NCBI GenBank assembly: GCA_020049615.1
Contig: JAIFKN010000298.1
Span: forward strand, 1-5,331
Source: a bacterium
Lineage (GTDB): Bacteria > Planctomycetota > UBA11346
DNA: 5,331 bases
Reading direction: 5' to 3'
Position numbers and translations under genes: made by a program. This document shows, piece by piece, positions 1 through 5,331 of the stretch (positions are counted from its first letter, which is position 1; every line of letters begins with the position of its first letter). The notes beneath the pieces are model-generated. The model did not search any database and was not told the DNA's origin. It was given only the letters and a program-made list of their open reading frames with translations.

Positions 1-1724
1 GCACCAAGTACCGCGGCCAGTTCGAGGAGCGCATCAAGGCGGTGATGAAGGAGGTCAAGACGGCGAAGAACATCATCCTCTTCGTCGACGAACTGCACAC
101 CCTGGTCGGCGCCGGCGGCGCCGAGGGCGCGATCGATGCCAGCAACGTGCTCAAGCCGGCCCTGTCGCGCGGCGAGATGCAGTGCATCGGCGCCACCACG
201 CTGGACGAGTACCGCAAGTACATCGAGAAGGACGGCGCGCTGGAGCGCCGCTTCCAGCAGATCATCGTCGATCCGCCCAGCCCCGAGGACACGGTCAAGA
301 TCCTGCTCGGCATCCGCGACAAATACGAGACGCACCACCGGGTGAAGATCACCGATGCCGCGATCGACGCGGCGGTGAAGCTGTCGGAACGCTACATCAA
401 CGGCCGCTTCCTGCCGGACAAGGCGATCGACGTCATCGACGAGAGCGGTTCGCGCCTGCGCCTGAAGGCCAGCTCGAAGGTGCCGCTGTTCAAGGAGGTC
501 GAGGCGCAGATCCGCGAGTTCGACAAGCTCAAGAGCGAGGCGGTGCTCAACCAGGACTACGAGAAGGCCGCCGACTTCCGCGACCGCGCCGAGCGCCGGA
601 AGAAGGAGCTGATCGAGCTCAAGAAGAAGGCCGCCGAGCAGGCCAAGGAGCCGGTCGGCACGGTCGACGAGCAGGTCATCGCCGAGGTCGTCGCCTCGAT
701 GACCGGCGTGCCGGTCACCCGCCTCGACCAGGGCGAGGCCAAGCGCCTGCTGCAGCTCGAGGACCACCTGCACAAGAAGGTGGTGAGCCAGCACGATGCC
801 ATCACCGCCATCGCCCGGGCGATACGCCGCTCGCGCAGCGGCCTGAAGGACCCCAAGCGCCCGACCGGCTCGTTCATGTTCGTCGGCCCGACCGGCGTGG
901 GCAAGACGCTGCTGTGCAAGGCGCTGGCCGAGTTCATGTTCGGCGGCGAGGACGCGTTGATCCAGATCGACATGTCGGAGTACGGCGAGAAGCACAACGC
1001 GTCTCGTCTGGTCGGCGCGCCTCCCGGCTACGTCGGCTACGAGGAGGGCGGCCAGCTGACCGAGAAAGTGCGCCGCCGGCCCTACGCAGTCGTGCTCTTC
1101 GACGAGATCGAGAAGGCGCACCACGACGTCTTCAACCTGCTGCTGCAGATCATGGAGGAGGGGCGCATCACCGACAGCTACGGCCGCGCGGTCGACTTCC
1201 GCAACACCGTCATCGTCATGACCAGCAACGTCGGCGCCGCCGGCGCCAACGAGGCCGGCAGCCTCGGCTTCAACACCGCCGACGCGACCGGCGAGACCTA
1301 CGCCCGCTCGGCGACGCGGAAGGCCTACCAGAAGGCGCTCGAGGACCACTTCCGGCCCGAGTTCCTCAACCGCCTCGACGACATCGTGGTGTTCCGCCCG
1401 CTGGAACGCGACGACCTCAAGAACGTCGTGCGCATCGAGTTCGACAAGGTGATCAAGCGCATGGCCGAGCAGGGCATCAACCTGACCCTGACCGAGGACG
1501 GCGTCGAGCTGCTGCTCAAGGAAGGTTTCGACCCGAAGTTCGGCGCCCGCCCGATCCGCCGTGCGATCGAGCGCCTGGTCGAGGACCCGCTCGGCGAGAC
1601 CATCCTGCGCGGCGAGTTCGGCCCCGGCTCGAACCTGATCGTCGATGCCGAGGGCGAGCCGAAGGCCAAGCGCATCGTCTTCCGCCGCGGCGAGGCGCCG
1701 GCGCCGGCTCCCACACCGACCTAG
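1..1724 (+). CDS. clpC: ATP-dependent Clp protease ATP-binding subunit ClpC (5' truncated by window edge)
   Basis: Hsp100/AAA+ unfoldase that threads substrate proteins into the ClpP peptidase in the cytosol. The reading frame is already open at position 3, so the N-terminal Clp-N domain and the first Walker A lie outside; by comparison with B. subtilis ClpC about 250 residues are missing. Of 573 visible residues: D1 Walker B IILFVDE (24-30), then the D1 motifs [15 protein letters not shown] and ALERRF; a UVR-like coiled region around 181-206 ([19 protein letters not shown]), which marks ClpC rather than ClpA or ClpB; D2 Walker A GPTGVGKT (295-302); pore-loop region [21 protein letters not shown]2 Walker B VVLFDE (about 363-368); an LGF loop (421-423) in the position of the ClpP-docking [IL]GF tripeptide; then the [11 protein letters not shown] and [17 protein letters not shown] motifs of D2. 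All D2 catalytic motifs are intact. The C-terminus ends in a short Ala/Pro tail (APAPAPTPT). No partner protease or adaptor gene is visible in the window. Confidence 0.96.
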   Translation, partial: TKYRGQFEERIKAVMKEVKTAKNIILFVDELHTLVGAGGAEGAIDASNVLKPALSRGEMQCIGATTLDEYRKYIEKDGALERRFQQIIVDPPSPEDTVKILLGIRDKYETHHRVKITDAAIDAAVKLSERYINGRFLPDKAIDVIDESGSRLRLKASSKVPLFKEVEAQIREFDKLKSEAVLNQDYEKAADFRDRAERRKKELIELKKKAAEQAKEPVGTVDEQVIAEVVASMTGVPVTRLDQGEAKRLLQLEDHLHKKVVSQHDAITAIARAIRRSRSGLKDPKRPTGSFMFVGPTGVGKTLLCKALAEFMFGGEDALIQIDMSEYGEKHNASRLVGAPPGYVGYEEGGQLTEKVRRRPYAVVLFDEIEKAHHDVFNLLLQIMEEGRITDSYGRAVDFRNTVIVMTSNVGAAGANEAGSLGFNTADATGETYARSATRKAYQKALEDHFRPEFLNRLDDIVVFRPLERDDLKNVVRIEFDKVIKRMAEQGINLTLTEDGVELLLKEGFDPKFGARPIRRAIERLVEDPLGETILRGEFGPGSNLIVDAEGEPKAKRIVFRRGEAPAPAPTPT

Positions 1725-1728
1725 CGCC

Positions 1729-1838
1729 ATGGGCCGGCTGATCGTCTGGGACCCCGACTGGTCCCTCGGCGAATGCATCGTCGACCGTCGCGCGACGCGA
1801 AGTTCCGCAGCTGCGTGTTCGTGAATCGCCTGGCCTAG
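1729..1838 (+). pseudogene. Possible frameshifted 5' stub of a bacteriohemerythrin-like gene
   Basis: An ATG at 1729 opens a 31-codon frame ending at TGA 1822-1824. It starts MGRLIVWDPDWSLGECIVD, which resembles the N-terminus of bacteriohemerythrins (start close to a Trp-Asp, then an aromatic-Ser-[VL]-Gly, then [IV]D before the first iron-ligand His). After a one-base shift near 1793 the adjacent frame reads DAKFRSCVFVNRLA and stops at TAG 1836-1838. That again looks like the helix that follows the first His in the family. The His itself and the rest of the roughly 130-residue four-helix domain are absent, so it would not bind iron. It sits 4 nt after the clpC stop. The match is short and was made by eye; it could equally be a small unrelated ORF or chance. 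Confidence 0.3.
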
Positions 1839-1886
1839 CCGGAGGCGACCCTGGCGGCTGGCAGCTGGACGCTAGTCTCCCCGCCG

Positions 1887-2315
1887 ATGCCCGATCCCTG
1901 GTACGCCGACGGCCTGCGCTTCTCCTGCACCCAGTGCGGCAACTGCTGCACCGGCGCGCCCGGTCACACCTGGGTCAGCGAGGCGGAGATCGACGCCCTG
2001 GCCGCCCGCCTCGGCCTCGACCGGGCCGCGTTCTGCCGCACCTACACCAGGCAGGTATGGCGAGGCGGCGTGCAACTCGTCTCGTTGATCGAGAAGCGCA
2101 ACCATGATTGCGTGTTCTGGGCCGCCGGCGTCGGCTGCACGGTCTACGAACTGCGTCCGCGCCAGTGCCGCACCTGGCCGTTCTGGCGCCACAGCCTCGA
2201 GGACCGCTCGACCTGGGACGAGCAGGCGCGCGGCTGCCCTGGGATGAACCGCGGCGCGCTGCACGCGGCAGGCGAGATCGCAGCCTCGGCAGCGGACGAC
2301 GGTCTGCCCGCCTGA
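1887..2315 (+). CDS. YkgJ-family CxxCxxCC cysteine-cluster protein (putative zinc/iron-chelating)
   Basis: 142-residue soluble protein with no signal peptide or membrane segment. The N-terminal signature is C14-x2-C17-x2-C20-C21 (FSCTQCGNCC), followed by a region with EIDALAARLGL, then C75 (NHDCVFW), C84 (GCTVYE), RPRQC94RTWPFW and a final C117-P (RGCPGM). The spacing and the C-x-VYE-x-RP-x-x-C-R pattern are typical of the CxxCxxCC family (formerly UPF0153), whose cysteines are presumed to ligate Zn or an Fe-S centre. Its reaction is not established and I do not assign one. The start at ATG 1887 places the first cysteine at residue 14, as expected; no clear Shine-Dalgarno precedes it. The stop TGA ends at 2315, directly abutting the stop codon of the convergent minus-strand gene. 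No operon partner is evident, since clpC ends 162 bp upstream. Confidence 0.9.
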   Translation: MPDPWYADGLRFSCTQCGNCCTGAPGHTWVSEAEIDALAARLGLDRAAFCRTYTRQVWRGGVQLVSLIEKRNHDCVFWAAGVGCTVYELRPRQCRTWPFWRHSLEDRSTWDEQARGCPGMNRGALHAAGEIAASAADDGLPA

Positions 2316-2924
2316 CTACTTCGCCTTGGCGAAGCCGAGGTTGTCGAACAGCAGATCGGCGTTGATCGCCTTGCCGCCGGTGGCGATGAACATCACCTCG
2401 GTGACGTTGGTGGCATCGAAGTCCTTCGCGGCGATCAGAACCTTGACCGGCACGACCACCTCGATCCAGGCCTTGCCGCCGCCGAGCGCCTTCGGCGCCA
2501 GGGCGGCTAGGCTGGCCTCGGGACCCTCGACCCGCGAACCATCGGCGCCGGTCGAGACGAGGATGATCTTCACATCCTCGGGCATGGTCTGCACCTTGTC
2601 CCCCTTCATCACGAAGCAGAAGGCGGCGAATGGCTTGGCGTTGAAGCCGGTCTTGCTGTCGGGCTTGACCCAGCGCCAGCCCGCGCGGACCCAATGTTCG
2701 CCTTCGGCATGCAGGCGGGCCACGTTCTTGCTCGCGGCATCGCCGGGCCCGGACTCGAAGGTCGCCGGCTTGTCGCCGCCGGCCTTGGCCCAACCCGAGC
2801 CGACGTTGGCGCCGTCGCCGTCCCACACCACGGTGGGCTTCTTGATGGCCGCCTTCTCTGCCGCCGACAGGGCGGCAGCGAGGGCGAGGAGCGGGAGGAT
2901 GACGATGCGGGATGACGGGAGCAT
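2316..2924 (-). CDS. Hypothetical secreted protein, carbohydrate-binding-like beta-sandwich suspected
   Basis: 202 residues from ATG at 2924. The open frame continues upstream to 3092, but that extension has no signal-peptide logic. Starting at 2924 gives a textbook Sec signal: basic R6, hydrophobic core IVILPLLALAAAL, and a probable cleavage after SAA (residue 22). There is no lipobox cysteine, so the product is expected in the periplasm or outside the cell. The mature part is rich in beta-strand-like segments, with VVWDGDG (32-38), aromatic W78, W83 and W85 (HWVRAGWRW), FAAFCFVMKGD, WIEVVVPVKVL, and a C-terminal LLFDNLGF. That order (W-rich strand, 'F-x-F-x-x-KG', 'W-x-x-V-x-[IV]P', terminal 'D-N-[IL]-x-F') recalls galactose-binding-like carbohydrate-binding modules. 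This is fold-level resemblance only; no catalytic residues are recognised. It is transcribed divergently from flgH and shares its upstream region. Confidence 0.78.
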   Translation of the reverse strand: MLPSSRIVILPLLALAAALSAAEKAAIKKPTVVWDGDGANVGSGWAKAGGDKPATFESGPGDAASKNVARLHAEGEHWVRAGWRWVKPDSKTGFNAKPFAAFCFVMKGDKVQTMPEDVKIILVSTGADGSRVEGPEASLAALAPKALGGGKAWIEVVVPVKVLIAAKDFDATNVTEVMFIATGGKAINADLLFDNLGFAKAK

Positions 2925-2994
2925 GCCCAAGCCTAGCCACCCGGCGTGGCGGCGGAAGCACAGCGGGCCCCCGCCACGAGCATCTCGTATGCCA

Positions 2995-3010
2995 TTGCGA
3001 TTATACGCAA
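2995..3010. promoter_or_regulatory. Palindromic operator or enhancer-site candidate
   Basis: Perfect inverted repeat TTGCG-N6-CGCAA, centred at about 3002.5, with the six-base centre coinciding with the minus-strand TATAAT. It lies about 85 bp upstream of the predicted sigma-54 start site for flgH, within the usual range for an enhancer-binding-protein site. A dimeric regulator bound here would also cover the divergent -10 box. Five-base half-sites alone are weak evidence, so the role is inferred from position. Confidence 0.35.
3000..3005 (-). promoter_or_regulatory. Candidate sigma-70-type -10 box for the secreted-protein gene
   Basis: On the minus strand 3005-3000 reads TATAAT, a perfect -10 hexamer, inside the only AT-rich stretch of the intergenic region (about 2990-3050). 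Transcription would start near 2992 and leave a leader of about 70 nt before the ATG at 2924. No good -35 hexamer lies 16-18 bp upstream (that position reads roughly TCATTT), so an activator or a weak promoter is likely if this is real. Confidence 0.45.
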
Positions 3011-3060
3011 AACCAATATCCAAAATGAGTAACGATACTTCAACGGATTCGATCCGGGGC

Positions 3061-3075
3061 TGGCACAGGGGTTGC
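3061..3075 (+). promoter_or_regulatory. Sigma-54 (RpoN) -24/-12 promoter of flgHIJ
   Basis: TGGCAC-N5-TTGC matches the RpoN consensus exactly at the informative bases: the -24 GG (3062-3063) and -12 GC (3074-3075) are separated by exactly 10 bp. The expected start of transcription is near 3087, 29 nt before the flgH ATG, with the Shine-Dalgarno at 3104 inside the leader. RpoN control of middle/late basal-body genes is known in many flagellated bacteria, so site and context agree. The activator gene is not in the window. Confidence 0.85.
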
Positions 3076-3103
3076 GTTGGACTCCGTTGCACGCCCCACC
3101 GTC

Positions 3104-3109
3104 GAGGAA
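3104..3109 (+). promoter_or_regulatory. flgH ribosome binding site
   Basis: GAGGAA, six bases before the ATG at 3116. It decides the start: the in-frame TTG at 3077 has no such site, lies upstream of the predicted sigma-54 start point, and would add residues before the signal peptide. Confidence 0.75.
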
Positions 3110-3115
3110 CACCAC

Positions 3116-3727
3116 ATGCGACCTCTGCTGCTTCTCGTCATGTGCCTCGCCCCGCTGGCGGCCGAAAGCCTGTTCCGCGCCGAAACCCTCGCCGACGGCA
3201 ACCTCTACGCTGACGCTACCGCGCGCCGCCGCGGCGACCTGCTCACCGTGGTCATCCAGGAATCGACCTCGGTGTCGGAAAACCAGAAGACCGACACCAG
3301 CCGCGACAACGAGTTGAAGGCCGGGGTCAATCTCCTGCCTGGCAGCAACCAGCTGCCAGCGACGGTGGGCGAAAGCGCCCTCGGCCGCCTGCCCGGCATC
3401 GACCTGGAATCGGGCAAGGCGTTCAAGGGCGAGGGCAAATACGACCTCTCGCACAAGGTGCGGTCATCGATCGCCGTGCAGGTGGTCGATGTGCTCGACA
3501 ACGGTTCGCTGGTCATCCGCGGTTCGCGCGAAGTGCTGGTCAACGAGGACCGCAAGACCATCCAGATCGCCGGCATCGTGCGGCCGAGCGACATCAAGAG
3601 CGACAACACCGTGCTGAGCGAAAAGCTGTACGACCTGCAGGTGTCGATCGCCGGGGATGGGCCGCTCACCCGGGCGCAGCAGGAAGGCTGGCTGGGCAAG
3701 CTGGCCGACATCGTGTGGCCGTTCTGA
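3116..3727 (+). CDS. flgH: Flagellar basal body L-ring protein FlgH
   Basis: Builds the L-ring, the outer-membrane bushing around the flagellar distal rod. 203 residues. After a short Sec signal (MRPLLLLVMCLAPLAA) the mature chain starts near ESLFRAE and shows the family landmarks: ARRRGDLLTVVIQES (36-50), the FKGEGKYDLSHKVRS segment, VVDVLDNGSLVIRGSREV, then IAGIVRPSDIKSDNTV and the C-terminal end GWLGKLADIVWPF. These match E. coli FlgH in order and in the C-terminal GW...P-F/M finish. Unlike enteric FlgH, there is no convincing lipobox: the only Cys (C10) is preceded by LVM, with just six hydrophobic residues before it, so signal peptidase I processing after about residue 16 is more likely. 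First gene of a flgH-flgI-flgJ operon behind a sigma-54 promoter; flgI begins 2 nt after its stop. Confidence 0.95.
   Translation: MRPLLLLVMCLAPLAAESLFRAETLADGNLYADATARRRGDLLTVVIQESTSVSENQKTDTSRDNELKAGVNLLPGSNQLPATVGESALGRLPGIDLESGKAFKGEGKYDLSHKVRSSIAVQVVDVLDNGSLVIRGSREVLVNEDRKTIQIAGIVRPSDIKSDNTVLSEKLYDLQVSIAGDGPLTRAQQEGWLGKLADIVWPF
3339..3359 (+). other. Perfect 8-bp hairpin inside flgH
   Basis: CTGGCAGC at 3339-3346 pairs with GCTGCCAG at 3352-3359 across a 5-nt loop (AACCA). It lies in a variable, presumably surface-loop part of FlgH (LPGSNQLPAT). The pairing is directly visible. There is no U-run, so it is not an intrinsic terminator; any effect on mRNA stability or translation is speculation. 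Confidence 0.4.
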
Positions 3728-3729
3728 CC

Positions 3730-4866
3730 ATGATCCCGCTCCGCTCCTCGATGCTCTGGCTGCTCGCCGCCGCCTGCCTGCTGGCCGCCGACGTCGCGCA
3801 GGGCGTACGGCTCAAGGATCTCTGCACGGTCGACGGCGTGCGCGACAACCAGCTCAATGGCATCGGCATCGTCGTCGGCCTCAGCGGCACCGGCGACAAG
3901 AGCCCGGCGACCAAGCGGCTGCTGCGCCAGGTGCTGGCGCGCAAGAACCAGGCCTTGGCCGAGAGCGACCTCGACTCGCGCAACGTCGCGCTGGTTGCGC
4001 TGACCGCCGACATCCCGTCCTTCAGCAAGGCCGGCACCCGGCTGCACACGCAGCTGTCGGCGATCGGCGACTGCTCCAGCCTGCGCGGCGGCATCCTGCT
4101 GCAGACGCCGATGGACGCCTGGGACGGCAAGATCTACGCCGTCGCCCAGGGACCGGTTTCGATCGGCGGCTTCGGTCCGGCCTCGCCGGCCAATCCCGGA
4201 CCGATCGGCACCGACCACAAGAACATCGAGACGGTGGCGGTGATCGAATCGATCGTCGAGCGCGAGGTGCCGGCCACGCTGGTCCAGAAGGACCGCCTGC
4301 GCCTGGTCCTGCGCGAACCCGATTTCACCACCGCCTCCCGCGTGGCCAGGGTGCTGGGCGAGGCCTTCGGCGCCGAGCGCGTCGCCGCCGAGGACGCCCG
4401 CGCCATCACCCTGCGCTTCGCCTCCGCTCCCAGCCCGCAGGAGGTCGTCGAGTCGCTGGCCCGCATCGAGGAGCTGCGCGTCTCGCCCGACGTGAAGGCC
4501 CGTGTCCTGATCAACGCCCGCACCGGCACCGTGGTGGTCGGCGCCACGGTCTCGATCGGTGCGGTCGCGGTCAGCCACGGCGGTCTGTCGCTGCGCATCG
4601 TGCCGACGGCCAAGCCGGTCGGCCCCGACGGCCAGTCCACCGGCGTGGCCTGGAGCGACCCGGTCACCCGCCTGCGCAGCGACGAGCCGCCGGCCGGGAT
4701 CAAGCCACCGATCGTGCCCGGCTCGCTCGGCATGGTCGAAGGCGTGACCGTCGAACAGATCGCCAATGCGCTCAACGCCATGGGTGCGCGTCCGCGCGAC
4801 CTGGTCGCCATCTTCGAGGCGATCCATCGCGCCGGCGCCCTGCATGGCGCCCTGGAGATCATGTAA
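3730..4866 (+). CDS. flgI: Flagellar basal body P-ring protein FlgI
   Basis: Forms the P-ring around the rod in the peptidoglycan layer. 378 residues, slightly longer than E. coli FlgI (365). Signal peptide MIPLRSSMLWLLAAACLLAADVAQ, cleaved near residues 23-25. Family landmarks: VRLKDLCTVDGVRDNQLNGI, VVGLSGTGDK (48-57), NVALVALTADIPSF, SAIGDCSSLRGGILLQTP (110-127), KIYAVAQGPVSIGGFG, IVEREVP, LINARTGTVVVGATVSIGA, the ALNAMGARPRDLVAIFEAI segment and the terminal ALEIM. ATG 3730 is chosen over GTG 3715 because it follows the flgH stop by 2 nt and gives a normal signal peptide. No Shine-Dalgarno is visible, so translational coupling to flgH is likely. Both cysteines of the E. coli intramolecular disulfide are replaced (V279 and A370 here by alignment), while C32 and C115 are present elsewhere in the mature chain. 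Confidence 0.96.
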   Translation: MIPLRSSMLWLLAAACLLAADVAQGVRLKDLCTVDGVRDNQLNGIGIVVGLSGTGDKSPATKRLLRQVLARKNQALAESDLDSRNVALVALTADIPSFSKAGTRLHTQLSAIGDCSSLRGGILLQTPMDAWDGKIYAVAQGPVSIGGFGPASPANPGPIGTDHKNIETVAVIESIVEREVPATLVQKDRLRLVLREPDFTTASRVARVLGEAFGAERVAAEDARAITLRFASAPSPQEVVESLARIEELRVSPDVKARVLINARTGTVVVGATVSIGAVAVSHGGLSLRIVPTAKPVGPDGQSTGVAWSDPVTRLRSDEPPAGIKPPIVPGSLGMVEGVTVEQIANALNAMGARPRDLVAIFEAIHRAGALHGALEIM

Positions 4867-5150
4867 TGCCGGATCTGGCGCTGACCGCGGCCGGGCGGCT
4901 GAACGGCACCGACCAGCGGCAGAGGCTGCACGCCGCGGCCCGCGCCTTCGAGCAGCAGTTCATCGCCCAGCTGCTCAAGCCGATGAGCGAGCGCAGCGAG
5001 GAAGCCGACGAGCTGTTCGGCCGCGACCCCGCCGCGGAGCCGTTCCAGGGCCTGTTCGTCGACGGCCTGAGCGAGCACGCCGCCGGCGGCCTCGGCATCG
5101 CCGAGATCCTCGAGCAGGCGATCGCCGGCCGTGTCCGCCACGGCCGCTGA
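4866..5150 (+). CDS. flgJ: FlgJ-type rod-binding protein, single domain (no muramidase)
   Basis: 94 residues, matching the N-terminal rod-binding domain of FlgJ, which helps assemble the flagellar rod in the periplasm. Key pattern: RLHAAARAFEQQFIAQLLKPM (about 20-40, the 'AA..FE..F...LLK.M' helix), a linker with DELFGRDPA, then FQGLFVDGLSEHAAGGLGIA and a final helix EILEQAI. The chain ends there, with none of the C-terminal glucosaminidase domain of enteric FlgJ. The start ATG overlaps the flgI stop by one base (TAATG), with GGAG at 4854-4857, eight bases upstream. The same frame is open far upstream inside flgI, but only the part from 4866 encodes the domain. No signal peptide is present, as is usual for FlgJ, which is exported by the flagellar type III system. 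Last gene of the operon; a hairpin overlaps its stop codon. Confidence 0.88.
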   Translation: MPDLALTAAGRLNGTDQRQRLHAAARAFEQQFIAQLLKPMSERSEEADELFGRDPAAEPFQGLFVDGLSEHAAGGLGIAEILEQAIAGRVRHGR

Positions 5151-5172
5151 GCCCGTCGCGAGGTGACGGGCT
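5150..5172 (+). terminator. Hairpin at the end of flgHIJ, possible transcript terminus
   Basis: AGCCCGTC (5150-5157) pairs perfectly with GACGGGCT (5165-5172) across a 7-nt loop, starting on the last base of the flgJ stop codon. No T-run follows (next bases GCCGCCGAG), so it is not a canonical intrinsic terminator. It may act as a 3' stabilising stem or, with the stems just downstream, as a U-less terminator. Confidence 0.45.
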
Positions 5173-5187
5173 GCCGCCGAGCTGCGT

Positions 5188-5221
5188 TGGGCGGATACAA
5201 TGGGCGAAGCCCATCCGCCCA
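5188..5221. repeat. REP-like palindrome 1
   Basis: TGGGCGGAT (5188-5196) pairs perfectly with ATCCGCCCA (5213-5221). Between them GGGC-GAA-GCCC (5202-5212) forms a second, nested stem with a GAA triloop. The layout (GGGCGGAT arms around a GCGAAGC-type core) resembles, from memory, short palindromic repeats scattered between genes in many Gram-negative genomes. Only one copy is visible here, so dispersal in this genome is not shown. Confidence 0.55.
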
Positions 5222-5249
5222 CGGTTTCGGAAGCGCAGCGACGAAACCG
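5222..5249. repeat. REP-like palindrome 2
   Basis: CGGTTTCG (5222-5229) pairs perfectly with CGAAACCG (5242-5249) across a 12-nt loop, GAAGCGCAGCGA. It begins on the base after palindrome 1, without a spacer. The AAGCGCAGCG loop is of the kind seen in REP-like elements, and its arms differ from those of palindrome 1. The two together look like a composite intergenic element. Confidence 0.5.
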
Positions 5250-5331
5250 AGCTGCGACAAAGATACTACCACCGAATCAAGACCTTCTTTGCAGTTCATG
5301 CCGTAGGGATAGGCTACCCGACGAGCCGATC

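Larger units (their letters stand above)
5177..5256. repeat. 10-bp direct repeats bracketing the double palindrome
   Basis: CCGAGCTGCG occurs at 5177-5186 and again at 5247-5256, directly outside the first palindrome and at the end of the second (overlapping its last three bases). The arrangement could be a target-site duplication of a small non-autonomous element or a recombination footprint. No transposase gene is present. The rest of the window (5257-5331) is less GC-rich and shows no gene, RNA or further repeat that I recognise. Confidence 0.4.

Noticed and set aside
182..1741. Alternative plus-strand frame over clpC (519 codons)
   Set aside because: Out-of-frame shadow of clpC with Arg/Ala/Gly-rich composition and no domain.
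1748..1765. GGGACC-N6-GGTCCC hairpin as a clpC terminator
   Set aside because: Only six base pairs with no T-run, and it falls on the hemerythrin-like codons; too weak to call.
1786..1797. 12-bp perfect palindrome CGTCGCGCGACG
   Set aside because: Such CG-only palindromes are expected by chance in DNA of this composition, and it has no promoter context.
2925..3092. Longer minus-strand start for the secreted protein (at 3092)
   Set aside because: It would place the Sec signal internally and would begin upstream of the TATAAT box, opposite the sigma-54 site.
3205..4845. Long minus-strand open frame (546 codons) antisense to flgH/flgI
   Set aside because: It lies wholly opposite two well-supported genes, has low-complexity Arg/Gly/Asp/His-rich composition typical of GC-rich shadow frames, and shows no recognisable domain.
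3657..4865. Upstream extension of the flgJ frame, suggesting a 497-residue protein
   Set aside because: The extension is the +1 shadow of flgI, with Arg/Pro-rich nonsense. The domain starts right after ATG 4866, which has its own GGAG site.
4859..5299. Minus-strand open frame crossing flgJ and the palindromes
   Set aside because: Mostly antisense to flgJ. Its upstream part translates the palindromes and has no domain or ribosome site, although it stays open to the window edge.

Overview
The window is GC-rich DNA from a flagellated bacterium with two membranes: an L-ring gene (flgH) and a P-ring gene (flgI) are both present. A UVR-containing ClpC in place of ClpA, a cysteine-cluster protein of the CxxCxxCC family and flagellar genes behind a sigma-54 promoter point away from the enteric model. 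They would fit a Planctomycetota/PVC-type or other deep-branching Gram-negative lineage. That placement is an inference from gene style, not a measured result.

Layout. Positions 1-1724 (+) hold the 3' two thirds of clpC, cut by the window edge. Positions 1725-1886 are a short gap with what looks like a frameshifted stub of a bacteriohemerythrin. Positions 1887-2315 (+) encode a small YkgJ/CxxCxxCC metal-binding protein. It converges, with no spacer at all, on a minus-strand gene (2316-2924) for an unrecognised secreted protein with a carbohydrate-binding-like beta-sandwich look. Positions 2925-3115 are a divergent regulatory region. It holds a TATAAT box reading toward the secreted protein, a perfect palindrome over that box, and a consensus -24/-12 sigma-54 promoter reading toward flgH. 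Positions 3116-5150 (+) are a tightly packed flgH-flgI-flgJ operon (2-nt gap, then a 1-nt stop/start overlap). Positions 5151-5331 are non-coding: a hairpin on the flgJ stop codon, then two abutting palindromes bracketed by a 10-bp direct repeat, then about 75 bp with nothing recognisable.

How the genes work together. FlgI and FlgH form the periplasmic and outer-membrane bushings around the flagellar rod, and the single-domain FlgJ is the rod-assembly factor. Together they make one late hook-basal-body module that appears to be switched on by RpoN and an enhancer-binding protein. ClpC is a proteostasis unfoldase. It and the CxxCxxCC protein have no evident link to the flagellar operon beyond proximity.

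I see no clear new multi-gene system. The points most worth a second look are the compact divergent control region, the cysteine rearrangement in FlgI, and the direct-repeat-flanked double palindrome after flgJ.
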